Source of the DNA: Rhodococcus phenolicus
GTDB taxonomy: Bacteria > Actinomycetota > Actinomycetes > Mycobacteriales > Mycobacteriaceae
Reading direction: 5' to 3'
Assembly: GCF_001646785.1 (NCBI RefSeq)
Contig: NZ_LRRH01000031.1
Location: forward strand, 62,001-126,000
DNA: 64,000 nucleotides
Shown here: one piece after another, positions 41,857-51,100 of the stretch
How the letters are laid out: every line of letters starts with the position of its first letter
Position numbering within the stretch: position 1 is the first letter of the stretch
Position numbers and translations under genes: made by a program
Notes under the pieces: model-generated
Database searches by the model: none
Told to the model about the DNA's origin: nothing
Seen by the model: the letters and a program-made list of their open reading frames with translations, nothing else

Positions 41857-44831
41857 GGCTGCACGTCCTCGAGGCCACCGCGTTCGGGCCGTTCGCCGAC
41901 ACCGTTCGGGTCGACTTCGACGAGCTCGGCGCGGACGGACTGTTCCTGCTGCACGGTCGCACCGGCGCCGGCAAGACGTCCATCCTCGACGCGGTCGCCT
42001 TCGCGCTGTACGGGACGGTGCCGGGGGCCCGCGCGGACGGCCGTCGCCTGCTGTCCGACCATGCGCGCGAGGGCGCGGTACCGCAGGTCACGCTCGAGGC
42101 GACCATCGCCGGACGCCGGCTGCGGATCGTTCGCAGCCCGGACTACGAACGCGCCAAGCTGCGGGGGACCGGAACCGTCAAGCAGAACGCCAAGGCGACG
42201 CTGACGTGGCTGGACGGATCCGGCCAGAACCTTTCGCGGATCCCCGACATCGGCGTCGTCGTCGGGGAGTTGCTCGGCATGAGCGCCGAACAGTTCTTCC
42301 AGGTGGTGCTGCTGCCGCAGGGCGAATTCGCGCAGTTCCTGCGCGCCGACAGCAAGGAACGCGGCAAGCTGCTCGAGCGCCTGTTCGACACCACCCGGTT
42401 CGGTGACGTCGAGAAATGGTTCCGGGAACGCGCGGCCACCGGCGCCCGGAAACTCGCCGAGCAGCAGAAGAAGGTGGACGTGCTCAGCGCGAAGGTCGAC
42501 GCGTCGGCCGGTATCGAGGCCGGGGCCGACGCCGATCCGGTCGGTTGGGCGCGCAAGCTGCGCGCGGATGCCGTCGACACCCGGGACAGCACCGTCGTCG
42601 CGCTCGACGCGGCCCGCGAAGCCGATCGCAGCGCCCGCGCTGCCCTCGAGGACGCGGTCGCGCTGGCGCGTCGCCTGGAGCGCCGCGCCGCCGCGCACGC
42701 GGAACTCGCGAAACTCGACGCGGCCGCGGACACGCGGGCCGTGCTCACCGCCGAGCGGGCGGCCGCGCTGCGGGCCGCCCCCGTCGCGATCAGCGGTGAG
42801 GAGTCCCGCCGCGCCGCGGCCACCGCCGAAGCGGCACTGCGGACGGCGGCCGATGCCGCCGCAGCGCTGGTCGGTGACGACGACGGGTGTGTGTTGCTCG
42901 ACGCACTGCCCGACCGTCCGGAGGACGGCGATCGCGATCGGATCCGGCCGCACGAACAGCGTTGGTCCGCGGAGATCGTCCGGCTCGACGACCTCATCGC
43001 GCAGCAGCGTCGCGTCGCGACCCTCGACGACGAACGGTCCCGGCTGGACGAACGTCGCCGTGCGCTCGCCGCGGATACCGAACGACTCACCGCGCAGCGG
43101 GAGACGCTGCCCGCCCGCCGCGCCGAGGCCGCCGCGGCCGTGCGCGGCGCGGAACAGGCCGCTGCATCGCTGCCCGGGCTCGCCGCGGCCCGCGACCGCA
43201 CCGCCGACGCGGTCGCCGCCGCGACCGAACTCGCCTCTCGCAGAGTCGAACTCGAACAGCGGGAGCAGCGCGTTGTGGAGTTGCGCAGCGCGCACCTCGA
43301 TGCCCGGTCCGCGCTGCTCGACATCCGGGAGCGGCGAATCGCCGGTATGGCAGCCGAACTGGCGGCCGAACTCGCCGACGGACAGGCGTGTGCCGTCTGC
43401 GGATCCACCGACCATCCCGCGCCGGCGCGGCCCGCGCCGGACACCGTCACCAAGGCGGACGAGGATGCGGCCCGCGAGAGCGAACAGCGAGCCGACACCG
43501 CGCTCGCCGACGCGACCGCTGCTGTCGCCGAGTCAGCGAATATCGTTGCGGCCCTGCGTCAGCGATGCGGCGACCGGCCGGTCGGCGAACTCACCGCCGA
43601 ACACGAGGCCGCCGCGTCCGCGCACGACACGGCGGCCGCGGAGGCCGCCGAGCTCGATCGGCGCCGCGCGCAGGTCGACACGCTCGAACGGCTCGACACC
43701 GACCTGCAGGAGCGGCTGCGCACCACGCAGACCGAAGCCGCCGAGGTCGCGCAGGCCGACGCGGTCGCGGCGGCCGAAGCGCACGAGATCCGGGCGCGCA
43801 TCCACGCCGCGGTCGGGGACGGGGGTTCGCTCGCCGATCGCCGTGCGCGGGTGGCGGCGCTCGCGTCCGCCGCGACCGAACTGCTCGACCGGAGGGTCGC
43901 CGCCGCCCGCGCCCGGACCTTCGCCGACGAGCGGGCCCGCGACGCCGCGCAGGCCGCCATCGACGCCGGATTCGACGACCTGGACACCGCGCTGGCCGCC
44001 GTCCGGCCCGACGCGCGGCTGGCCGAGATCGACACGGTCGTCCGTGCCGCGGACGAGACCCGGGCGGTGGCGGCGGCCACCCTCGCCGAACCCGGGATCG
44101 CGGCGCTCACCGGCGACGAGACGGCCGACGTCGCGGCGCGGCAGGACGCCGCGGCTGTCGCCGCCGCCGAACTGCACGCGGCGCTCGGCGCTGCCTCCGA
44201 GGCCGATCGGCGCCTCGCGGACATCGACAAGTACACGATGCGTCTCGAGCAGGAGGACGCGAAGCTGGCGCCGTTGCGTGCCGAACAGGACGAACTGGCC
44301 CGGCTGGCCGACGTGATCGCGGGGGGCGGGCAGAACTCCCGGAAGATGTCGCTGCGCTCGTATGTGCTCGCGGCGCGGCTCGAGGAGGTCGCGGAGGCGG
44401 CGTCGGCGCGACTGCGTCGAATGTCGGGCGGCCGCTACGAGTTCGTGCACTCCGACGCCGCGGGCAGCCACGGCAAACGCGGCGGGCTGGGCCTCGACAT
44501 CCACGACGAATACACCGGGGTCGTCCGGTCGACGAAGACGCTGTCCGGCGGTGAGTCGTTCCAGGCGTCGCTCGCGCTGGCCCTCGGGCTCGCCGACGTC
44601 GTCGCCGCCGAATCCGGGGGACTCGTGCTCGACACGATGTTCATCGACGAGGGGTTCGGCACGCTCGACGCCGACGCTCTCGACTCGGTGATGGGGGTGC
44701 TCGACGAACTGCGCGCCGGTGGCCGTGTCGTCGGTGTGGTCAGCCACGTCGACGAGATGCGCCAGCGCATCCCGAGCCGGCTGCACGTCGTCCGGGGCCG
44801 GGCCGGCTCGACCGTCGAGATCGCGAGCTGA
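41853..44831 (+). CDS. sbcC: Exonuclease SbcCD subunit C (SMC-like ATPase)
   Basis: A 992-residue Rad50-like ATPase. Walker A is GRTGAGKT at 35-42. Long Ala/Glu/Arg-rich coiled coils flank a zinc-hook CAVC (C513-C516). The ABC signature is TLSGGESFQASLALALG, followed by Walker B FIDEGFGTLD near residues 930-940. The hook joins two molecules, and the head drives SbcD nuclease. The ATG at 41853 overlaps sbcD; an open frame extends 5' but belongs to sbcD DNA. Confidence 0.95.
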   Translation: MRLHVLEATAFGPFADTVRVDFDELGADGLFLLHGRTGAGKTSILDAVAFALYGTVPGARADGRRLLSDHAREGAVPQVTLEATIAGRRLRIVRSPDYERAKLRGTGTVKQNAKATLTWLDGSGQNLSRIPDIGVVVGELLGMSAEQFFQVVLLPQGEFAQFLRADSKERGKLLERLFDTTRFGDVEKWFRERAATGARKLAEQQKKVDVLSAKVDASAGIEAGADADPVGWARKLRADAVDTRDSTVVALDAAREADRSARAALEDAVALARRLERRAAAHAELAKLDAAADTRAVLTAERAAALRAAPVAISGEESRRAAATAEAALRTAADAAAALVGDDDGCVLLDALPDRPEDGDRDRIRPHEQRWSAEIVRLDDLIAQQRRVATLDDERSRLDERRRALAADTERLTAQRETLPARRAEAAAAVRGAEQAAASLPGLAAARDRTADAVAAATELASRRVELEQREQRVVELRSAHLDARSALLDIRERRIAGMAAELAAELADGQACAVCGSTDHPAPARPAPDTVTKADEDAARESEQRADTALADATAAVAESANIVAALRQRCGDRPVGELTAEHEAAASAHDTAAAEAAELDRRRAQVDTLERLDTDLQERLRTTQTEAAEVAQADAVAAAEAHEIRARIHAAVGDGGSLADRRARVAALASAATELLDRRVAAARARTFADERARDAAQAAIDAGFDDLDTALAAVRPDARLAEIDTVVRAADETRAVAAATLAEPGIAALTGDETADVAARQDAAAVAAAELHAALGAASEADRRLADIDKYTMRLEQEDAKLAPLRAEQDELARLADVIAGGGQNSRKMSLRSYVLAARLEEVAEAASARLRRMSGGRYEFVHSDAAGSHGKRGGLGLDIHDEYTGVVRSTKTLSGGESFQASLALALGLADVVAAESGGLVLDTMFIDEGFGTLDADALDSVMGVLDELRAGGRVVGVVSHVDEMRQRIPSRLHVVRGRAGSTVEIAS

Positions 44832-44845
44832 GCCCGGCCGGGCTC
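44830..44845. terminator. GC palindrome between sbcC and the AI-2E transporter gene
   Basis: GAGCCCGGCCGGGCTC is a perfect 16-base palindrome between convergent stops. The 16-bp gap makes it a candidate shared terminator, though it lacks a proper loop. Confidence 0.4.
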
Positions 44846-44847
44846 GG

Positions 44848-46038
44848 TCAGCTCGGTTCGGGTGCCGAACCTTCCCCGGGAGCGGGCAGGGCGAGGGTCT
44901 CGTCCGTGTCCTTCCCGGCCGCTTCCTTGTTGATGGCTTCGACGCGTACGTCGATCTGTTCGCCGACGTAGCGGATCACCACTGCGGCGACCGCCGCGAC
45001 CGGCACCGCGAGGAACGCCCCGACGATGCCGAACAACGACGATCCGGCCGTCACCGCGAGCAGCACGATGACCGCGTGCAGGTGCATGCTGCGCGACTGC
45101 AGGACCGGCTGCAGTACGTTTCCTTCGAGCTGCTGCACCGCGATGATGATGACCAGCACGATGATCGCGGTGGTCAGGCCGTTCGCGACGAGTGCGACGA
45201 GCACCGCGAGAGCGCCGGCGACGAACGCGCCGACGATCGGGATGAACCCGCCGATGAACGTGATGATCGCCAGCACCGGGGCGAGCGGAACACCGAGGAT
45301 GACCAGCCCGAGCCCGATGAAGAACGCGTCGATGAAGCTCACCAGTGCCTGGGTGCGGATGAAGCCGCCGAGCGTGTCCCACATGCGGATGAGCACTTCT
45401 TCGAGGTGACGTCCCGCGCGGCCACCGCCGACGGCGTGCATCCACGGGATGAACCGCGGCCCGTCCTTGATGAAGAAGAACGTCAGGACCAGCACCAGAC
45501 CGAGGGTGACCAACAACGAGCCGGCCGTGCTGACCCCCGAGAACACACCGCTGGCGATGGACGCGGCGCTGCCCTGGACCTTCTCGACCACCACCTGGAC
45601 CGCGTTCTCGAGCTGCTCGTCGCGGAGGTTGAACGGTGGCCCCTGAATCCAGTCCTCCACCTTGTGGATGCCCTCGGTGGCCTTGTTGCCCAGCTCCGGG
45701 GCCTGGGACACCACCGACGGCACGATGCCGGCGATGATGCCGGCCACGACGGCGAAGAACACCAGAAGGGTGATCGACGCGGCCGCCGCGGGTGGGACAC
45801 GGCGTTTCATCAGTCCGCGGGTCGGCGGCCACAGGACCGTCGACACCACGATGGCGAGGGCGACCGGCAACACGACCACCCACATCTTCTCGATGATCCA
45901 GCCGAGGACGAGCGCGCCGGCTGCGATCAGCACGACGCACGCGGACACCTTGGCGAGCCAGATACCGCCGGCGCCGATGACCGCGCCCCGGTCGACGGGA
46001 CGTGCGGGTTTCTCGGGCGTGGACTTCGTCTCGCTCAA
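44848..46038 (-). CDS. AI-2E family transporter
   Basis: A 396-residue membrane protein of the AI-2 exporter/PerM superfamily. Hydrophobic pairs occur at about 28-70, with a long periplasmic-type segment (about 110-170), then FFIKDGPRFIPW, GLGLVILGVPLAPVLAIITFI, the conserved GFIPIVGAFVAG and QQLEGNVLQPVLQSRS. The family exports small molecules or sodium; the substrate here is unknown. It corresponds in name and neighbourhood to Rv1101c but is displaced downstream of sbcC. Confidence 0.87.
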   Translation of the reverse strand: MSETKSTPEKPARPVDRGAVIGAGGIWLAKVSACVVLIAAGALVLGWIIEKMWVVVLPVALAIVVSTVLWPPTRGLMKRRVPPAAAASITLLVFFAVVAGIIAGIVPSVVSQAPELGNKATEGIHKVEDWIQGPPFNLRDEQLENAVQVVVEKVQGSAASIASGVFSGVSTAGSLLVTLGLVLVLTFFFIKDGPRFIPWMHAVGGGRAGRHLEEVLIRMWDTLGGFIRTQALVSFIDAFFIGLGLVILGVPLAPVLAIITFIGGFIPIVGAFVAGALAVLVALVANGLTTAIIVLVIIIAVQQLEGNVLQPVLQSRSMHLHAVIVLLAVTAGSSLFGIVGAFLAVPVAAVAAVVIRYVGEQIDVRVEAINKEAAGKDTDETLALPAPGEGSAPEPS

Positions 46039-46223
46039 CGGTGATCCTTCCGACGGCCTGGTTCCGACAATCTAACGGAGTCGAGGCCCGGCGCGCGGTG
46101 CACGGGCGCGTTGCGTCGGACACGGATCCGCCGTCGGCAGGCCCGTAGGCTGCGGGTCTCGTACCTGCCGGAATTCGTCGATTTCCGCCGTTCGGCGGCG
46201 TGGCGCGTGGGACCCTCGACTGC

Positions 46224-46706
46224 ATGAGCACACCAAGCGTGGGATCCCGGTTCCGGAAGTCCGTGCCGGCCGCAGTGGCGGCGGTCGCGGTCGCATGCGC
46301 ACTGGCCGCGTGCAGCTCCGACGAGGACAACACCCCGGCGAGCGAGGAAGCGCAGTCGTCGCTCGGTGCGGTGGTGACGAGCGTCCGCGAGCAGGCCGAG
46401 GGCGCGGTGTCGTCGGTGCAGAGCGTCGCGTCGAGCGCCGCCGAACAGGCCGGTGAGGCGATCGATCAGGCGAAGCTGAGTGCGTTCGTCGGCACGTTCC
46501 GCACCGCCTACCCGAACCTGGCGGCCGACCGGGAGACCCAGTCGATCGAGAAGATCGTCACCGACACCTGCCCGATGATCGAGAACGGGTCGCCGCAGCA
46601 GGACATCAACGCGACCGTCCAGGAACTCGCAACCAACGGATCGGTCGTGCCGACCGACGACCAGGCGGCGCGGATCGCGCAGCTCGTGCAGGTCGCCTGC
46701 CCGTAG
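46224..46706 (+). CDS. Small putative lipoprotein with Ala/Ser/Glu-rich helix
   Basis: A 160-residue secreted protein with signal peptide and lipobox LAAC (about residue 30). An amphipathic stretch follows (SSLGAVVTSVREQAEGAVSS; SAAEQAGEAIDQ), then a compact C-terminal domain of about 75 residues with two Cys (TDTCPMIENG and VQVACP) that may form a disulfide. Family not recognised, but the layout resembles small actinobacterial DUF732-like secreted proteins. ATG at 46224. Confidence 0.65.
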   Translation: MSTPSVGSRFRKSVPAAVAAVAVACALAACSSDEDNTPASEEAQSSLGAVVTSVREQAEGAVSSVQSVASSAAEQAGEAIDQAKLSAFVGTFRTAYPNLAADRETQSIEKIVTDTCPMIENGSPQQDINATVQELATNGSVVPTDDQAARIAQLVQVACP

Positions 46707-46721
46707 CCGCTGCACCCTCGG

Positions 46722-46727
46722 TACGTT
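46722..46727 (+). promoter_or_regulatory. Candidate -10 hexamer TACGTT for the methyltransferase gene
   Basis: TACGTT ends 7 bases before the ATG at 46735, and no Shine-Dalgarno is visible. Confidence 0.4.
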
Positions 46728-46734
46728 CGGGTGC

Positions 46735-47331
46735 ATGAGCACCCGATGGCAGGCCGAACGCAGCGCCGACGACTCCCGCGCCTACATCGAACGGTTCAAC
46801 GGGCTCGAGGCGTCCGGCGCCGACATGCACGGTGAGGCCCGTTTCGTCGATGTCGTCCTCGCGCGCGGCAGCCGGGTGCTCGACGCCGGATGCGGCACCG
46901 GCAGGGTGGGCGCCGAACTGGCCCGGCGCGGTCACCGCGTCACCGCCGTCGACCTCGATCCGGTGCTGCTCGACGAAGCCCGCCGCCATCCCGAACTGTC
47001 CGTGCACCTCGCGGACCTGGCGACCCTGGACCTGCCCGGCGACCCGTTCGACGCGGTCGTCGCCGCCGGCAACGTCATGGTGTTCCTCGAACCGGGCAGC
47101 GAACGACGGGTGCTCGCTGCGATCGCCGCCTACCTGCGACCCGGAGGGGTGTTCGTCGCCGGGTTCACCACCCGTAGCGCCTACCGGCCGGAGCAGTTCG
47201 AATCGGACCTGATCGCTGCCGGAATGACGCTCGAGCAACGGTTCGCGACGTGGGATCTGCGTCCCTGGCACGACGACGCGGAGTGGTTCGTCGCCGTCGC
47301 ATGTCGTGCGGCTGACGGTGCCCGCGCGTAA
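46735..47331 (+). CDS. Class I SAM-dependent methyltransferase
   Basis: A 198-residue protein with the Rossmann-type SAM site: motif I VLDAGCGTGRVGAELARRGH (about 46-65), an acidic end of strand 2 in VTAVDLDPVLLDEAR, and motif IV DPFDAVVAAGNVMVF. No substrate-specific domain is present, so the acceptor is unknown. Single gene between a lipoprotein and ychF. Confidence 0.82.
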   Translation: MSTRWQAERSADDSRAYIERFNGLEASGADMHGEARFVDVVLARGSRVLDAGCGTGRVGAELARRGHRVTAVDLDPVLLDEARRHPELSVHLADLATLDLPGDPFDAVVAAGNVMVFLEPGSERRVLAAIAAYLRPGGVFVAGFTTRSAYRPEQFESDLIAAGMTLEQRFATWDLRPWHDDAEWFVAVACRAADGARA

Positions 47332-47336
47332 CCACG

Positions 47337-47342
47337 TAGAAT
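47337..47342 (+). promoter_or_regulatory. Candidate -10 hexamer TAGAAT for ychF
   Basis: TAGAAT closely matches the -10 consensus and ends 9 bases before the GTG at 47352, suggesting a leaderless or nearly leaderless transcript. Confidence 0.5.
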
Positions 47343-47351
47343 GCTGATTCC

Positions 47352-48431
47352 GTGAGCCTTACTCTCGGAATCGTCGGACTCCCCAACGTCGGCAAGTCGA
47401 CGCTCTTCAACGCGCTGACCCAGAACGATGTGCTGGCCGCGAACTACCCGTTCGCCACGATCGAGCCCAACGTCGGCCTGGTCGAGCTGCCGGACGAGCG
47501 GCTGGTCAAGCTGGCCGAGATCTTCGGGTCCGAGCGCATCCTGCCCGCCACCGTGTCGTTCGTCGACATCGCCGGCATCGTCAAGGGCGCGTCCGAGGGT
47601 GCCGGCCTGGGTAACAAGTTCCTCGCCAACATCCGCGAGGCCGACGCCATCTGTCAGGTGGTGCGCGTGTTCTCCGACGACGACGTCGTGCACGTCGACG
47701 GTCGCGTCGACCCGGCATCGGACATCGAGATCATCGAGACCGAACTCGTCCTCGCCGACATGCAGACCCTCGAGAAGGCGCTGCCGCGCCTCGAGAAGGA
47801 AGCGAAGAAGAACAAGGAACTCAAACCCCAGTACGAGGAGGCCGTCAAGGCTCAGGCCGTCCTCGAAGAGGGCAAGACCCTGTTCAGCGTCAAGGACACC
47901 CTGGACTTCGGTCTGCTGCGCGAGCTGCACCTGCTGACCACCAAGCCGTTCCTGTACGTCTTCAACGCCGACGAGGCGGTGCTCACCGACGAGGCGAAGG
48001 TCGCCGAGCTGCGCGCGTCCGTCGCCCCCGCCGACTCCGTGTTCCTCGACGCGAAGGTCGAGCAGGAGCTCCTCGAACTGGACGAGGAGGACCGGCAGGA
48101 GATGCTGGACTCGATCGGCCAGTCCGAGCCGGGCCTGCACGCGCTGGCCCGCACCGGCTTCCACACCCTCGGCCTGCAGACCTACCTGACGGCCGGTCCG
48201 AAGGAATCCCGGGCCTGGACGATCCACAAGGGCGACACCGCCCCGCAGGCCGCCGGCGTCATCCACACCGACTTCGAGCGCGGCTTCATCAAGGCCGAGA
48301 TCGTCTCCTTCGACGACCTCGCCGAGACGGGTTCCATGAACGCCGCCAAGGCCGCCGGCAAGGTGCGCATGGAGGGTAAGGACTACGTCATGCAGGACGG
48401 CGACGTCGTGGAGTTCCGCTTCAACGTCTGA
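47352..48431 (+). CDS. ychF: Redox-regulated ATPase YchF
   Basis: A 359-residue Obg-family P-loop protein. G1 is [14 protein letters not shown] (8-21), G2/G3 lie in [10 protein letters not shown] and [19 protein letters not shown], and the NxxE substitution typical of YchF (FNADEAV) replaces the GTP-selecting NKxD. This explains ATP preference. The coiled-coil and C-terminal TGS domain end in [13 protein letters not shown]. YchF associates with ribosomes and modulates stress responses. Rv1112 position. Confidence 0.95.
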   Translation: MSLTLGIVGLPNVGKSTLFNALTQNDVLAANYPFATIEPNVGLVELPDERLVKLAEIFGSERILPATVSFVDIAGIVKGASEGAGLGNKFLANIREADAICQVVRVFSDDDVVHVDGRVDPASDIEIIETELVLADMQTLEKALPRLEKEAKKNKELKPQYEEAVKAQAVLEEGKTLFSVKDTLDFGLLRELHLLTTKPFLYVFNADEAVLTDEAKVAELRASVAPADSVFLDAKVEQELLELDEEDRQEMLDSIGQSEPGLHALARTGFHTLGLQTYLTAGPKESRAWTIHKGDTAPQAAGVIHTDFERGFIKAEIVSFDDLAETGSMNAAKAAGKVRMEGKDYVMQDGDVVEFRFNV

Positions 48432-48459
48432 GCCCCGCTGGGCACGAAGGTGCCGACAG

Positions 48460-48493
48460 GACAGCCGCGCGGTGCGGACACCGTGCGGCTGTC
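48460..48493 (+). terminator. Intrinsic terminator after ychF
   Basis: A 15-bp stem (GACAGCCGCGCGGTG with CACCGTGCGGCTGTC, one G-T pair) and a 4-base loop, followed by TTTCTC. It is one of few hairpins here with a T-rich tail. Confidence 0.8.
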
Positions 48494-48559
48494 TTTCTCG
48501 TCGGCGGCTGTGACCGATAACGATCTGTGGCCGAAGTGACCCGTGGTGCTTGTGCGGTC

Positions 48560-49546
48560 ATGGATACTTCACCGGTGATCGTGACCCCACGAACCTGCCT
48601 TTCCGCCCTGTGGACGGTGATGCTCGTTGTCGCGGGCCTGCTGGTCGCGGCTCCGGGGAACGCCGGCGCCGCACCGCCCGGCTGGCGATACACGATGGTG
48701 GCGTTCAGCAACACCTCCGACCGCGACCTGGACGTCTACGAGTCGGGGGACGGCACGGACTTCCAGCCCGTCCGGCTGTCGGCGTATCGGCCCCCGTCGG
48801 GGGTGGTGCGCGATCCGAGCATCTTCCGGCACACGGACGGCTTCTACTACCTCACCTACACGACGGTCGACGGGGCGAACATCGGATTCGCCCGCAGCAG
48901 CGACCGCGTCGACTGGACGTTCCTGGGAGTCTGGCCGGTCCCGTTCTGCTGCGCACTCATGCCGGGCACGGGCGACGGTAAGGGTCCTGTGAGCCCGCCG
49001 GGCTTCTCGGGGTCGGCAGGGTTCCGGGACGGGCCGTCGCTCTCCCCGTTCACCACCAAGGCCTGGGCACCCGAATGGTTCGTGGACGGCGACCGTGTGC
49101 ATGTCATCCTGTCGATGTCGACCGGTGGCGGGTTCGTGCCGTATCTGATGACCGCGCTGGAACCGTCGCTGCGCATCTGGGGGCCGCCTGTTCCGCTCGC
49201 CGGGATCGGCGCGGACCATATCGACACCACCGTGGTCAAGGTGGGCTCGACGTATCACGCGTTCACCAAGAACGAGCACAAAAAGATCGTCGAGCATGCG
49301 GTCGCGTCGTCGTTGGCCGGACCCTATTCGTTCGTGCCGGCCGGAGATTGGGGAGCGATGCGCGAGGGGCCGGCGGTGGTGCAGTTGCCGGACGGCACGT
49401 GGCGGATCTACCTCGACGCCTATACCGAAGGAAGATATCTCTACTCCGACAGCACGGACGGGCTGAACACCTGGTCGCCCGTGCGGGAGCTTCCCGGCCT
49501 GTCCGGGACGGTGCGCCATTTCGGCGTGATACGCGAGCCAGCCTGA
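48560..49546 (+). CDS. Secreted GH43-like beta-propeller protein
   Basis: A 328-residue secreted protein. The signal peptide runs to about residue 38 (hydrophobic WTVMLVVAGLLVAAPG, cleavage near NAGAA). The remainder resembles the five-bladed propeller of GH43/GH117-like glycosidases: VVRDPSIFRHTDGFYYLTYT carries the usual catalytic-base Asp context, and later blades show KAWAPEWFVDGDRVHVI and REGPAVVQLPDGTWRIYLD. A substrate cannot be named. A start at GTG 48527 is possible, but the ATG at 48560 gives a better signal peptide. Confidence 0.75.
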   Translation: MDTSPVIVTPRTCLSALWTVMLVVAGLLVAAPGNAGAAPPGWRYTMVAFSNTSDRDLDVYESGDGTDFQPVRLSAYRPPSGVVRDPSIFRHTDGFYYLTYTTVDGANIGFARSSDRVDWTFLGVWPVPFCCALMPGTGDGKGPVSPPGFSGSAGFRDGPSLSPFTTKAWAPEWFVDGDRVHVILSMSTGGGFVPYLMTALEPSLRIWGPPVPLAGIGADHIDTTVVKVGSTYHAFTKNEHKKIVEHAVASSLAGPYSFVPAGDWGAMREGPAVVQLPDGTWRIYLDAYTEGRYLYSDSTDGLNTWSPVRELPGLSGTVRHFGVIREPA

Positions 49547-49598
49547 CGATCGGCGCACATCGGCCGCCTGCCTCGTCTGCGGCTGGGATCGGGCCCGT

Positions 49599-50573
49599 TC
49601 AGCGCTCCGGCAGGGGCGCTTCGCTCAGTGTCCGCCGGGTGACGAACCGCCGCGCCGTCCCCGACAGGGGATCGGTGAATTCCAGTTCCCGCGCGAGCAA
49701 TTGGAGCGGGAGGGAATGATCGTCCGGTGCCTCGGGCAGCAGTTCGGGATACCAGCGGTCACCGAGGATTCCGAGGCCGAGTGCTGCCAGATGCACCCGC
49801 AGCTGGTGCATCCGTCCGGTGTGGGGACGCAGGATCGTGTGCAGCACAGCATGTCCGGATCCGCTCACGCCGGTGCCTCGTAACTCGATCACGGTTTCGG
49901 AGTTGGGGTCACGTGAATCGTCGACGACGACCCGTAGCTCGCCGCGGCGCGACTCGATGTGGTTGCGGTACACGAACGGAAACGTCTGCCCGCCGAGTGC
50001 CGGTGCGTCCGGGGCCCATTCGGGCGGCAGCGCAGACACCGCCTCGTAGACCTTCGTCACGTGCCGCTTCTCGAACAGTGACTGGTACGCGCCCCGCGTG
50101 GAGGGGCGAGCCGAGAACATCACCAGTCCGGCGGTGGCGCGGTCGAGTCGATGGATCGGCGTCAGGTCCGGGTTGCCGAGACGGGTCCGCAACCGGACGA
50201 GCGCGGACTCGCGCAGGTAGCGCCCGCCCGGGGTGGTGGGCAGGAAGTGCGGCTTGTCGACGACCACGAGATCGTCGTCGGCATACAGGATCTCCTCGCG
50301 GAACGGCACGGGTTCTTCCGCGGGCAGATCGCGGTAGTACCAGATGAACGGGTGCGTTCCCAACGTGGTGTCGCGACGGATCGGACTGCCGTCGGCACTC
50401 ACGATCTCGCCGGCGTCGAACCGTCGGTGCAGGTCGTCGGCGTCCAGGTGGTCGAATCTCGCCACGACGTATTCGGCGACCGTCGCCCACGGGCCGGACG
50501 CCGGGACGCGCAGTCGCGTCGCTCCGACTCCGTTCCGGACGGGAAGAGGTGAGGGCATCGGCACGCTCGTCAT
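49599..50573 (-). CDS. RluA-family RNA pseudouridine synthase
   Basis: A 324-residue protein. An S4-like N-terminal segment (AEYVVARFDHLDADDLHRRF) precedes the pseudouridine synthase core, with the catalytic Asp in TPIHRLDRATAGLVMF, plus DDDLVVVDKPHFLPT and the C-terminal GRMHQLRVHLAALGLGILGD. It isomerises uridine in rRNA or tRNA; the target base cannot be told from sequence. Several in-frame ATGs exist (50576, 50573, 50561) and the choice is uncertain. Confidence 0.87.
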   Translation of the reverse strand: MTSVPMPSPLPVRNGVGATRLRVPASGPWATVAEYVVARFDHLDADDLHRRFDAGEIVSADGSPIRRDTTLGTHPFIWYYRDLPAEEPVPFREEILYADDDLVVVDKPHFLPTTPGGRYLRESALVRLRTRLGNPDLTPIHRLDRATAGLVMFSARPSTRGAYQSLFEKRHVTKVYEAVSALPPEWAPDAPALGGQTFPFVYRNHIESRRGELRVVVDDSRDPNSETVIELRGTGVSGSGHAVLHTILRPHTGRMHQLRVHLAALGLGILGDRWYPELLPEAPDDHSLPLQLLARELEFTDPLSGTARRFVTRRTLSEAPLPER

Positions 50574-50611
50574 CATCCCCCTATCCGGCCGCCGCCCGTG
50601 AACGGCATCGT

Positions 50612-51049
50612 TCATGCCTCCACGGTGACGTCCTTCACGGATCCGTCTTCGCCGAACCGCACTGCGGGCCAGTGTCCGTGGAGAAAATGTGTGCGGCACG
50701 AGTCGTCGAGGTGCAGCACGAGGTCCCCTCCGGGATGAGCTTCCACAGTGGTCAGGACGAGATCGGTCTCGGCATCGGCGAGTTCGGCCGGGGTCGGAAT
50801 GCCGTCGCCGAATCGTGTGACGACCGCGTCCGTGGCGCGCCGGTGCCACGCTGCCCGCTCGGCGAAGAAGGCGGCGAGGTGTGGGAGCAGACCCTTCGCC
50901 TCGGTGGCATCGGCGGTGCGGAGCAGGAGTTCGGGGTCGCCGTCCGCGACGTACCAGTCGTGGATCAGGACCTCACTGTCGGTCAGCGTGGTGGAGGCAC
51001 GGCCGAACACACCCCAGCCGGAACGGACGGCCGGAAAATCGTGGGACAC
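50612..51049 (-). CDS. Hypothetical protein, possibly DUF2262-like
   Basis: A 145-residue soluble protein with a helical middle (GLLPHLAAFFAERAAWHRRATDAVVTRF) flanked by beta-strands (STTLTDSEVLIHDWYVADGD and DLVLHLDDSCRTHFLHGHW). The ending resembles DUF2262-type domains, but I cannot confirm this. GTG start. It lies alone between the pseudouridine synthase and a hydrolase gene on the same strand. Confidence 0.6.
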   Translation of the reverse strand: MSHDFPAVRSGWGVFGRASTTLTDSEVLIHDWYVADGDPELLLRTADATEAKGLLPHLAAFFAERAAWHRRATDAVVTRFGDGIPTPAELADAETDLVLTTVEAHPGGDLVLHLDDSCRTHFLHGHWPAVRFGEDGSVKDVTVEA

Positions 51050-51100
51050 CGGACGATCGTAACGAGACGTCGCGGGGTCGGCGGGCCACGAGCGTCGTGC

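Noticed and set aside
48460-48493. Attachment site or small RNA after ychF
   Set aside because: The hairpin with a T-rich tail directly after the stop is a standard terminator, and no integrase is nearby.
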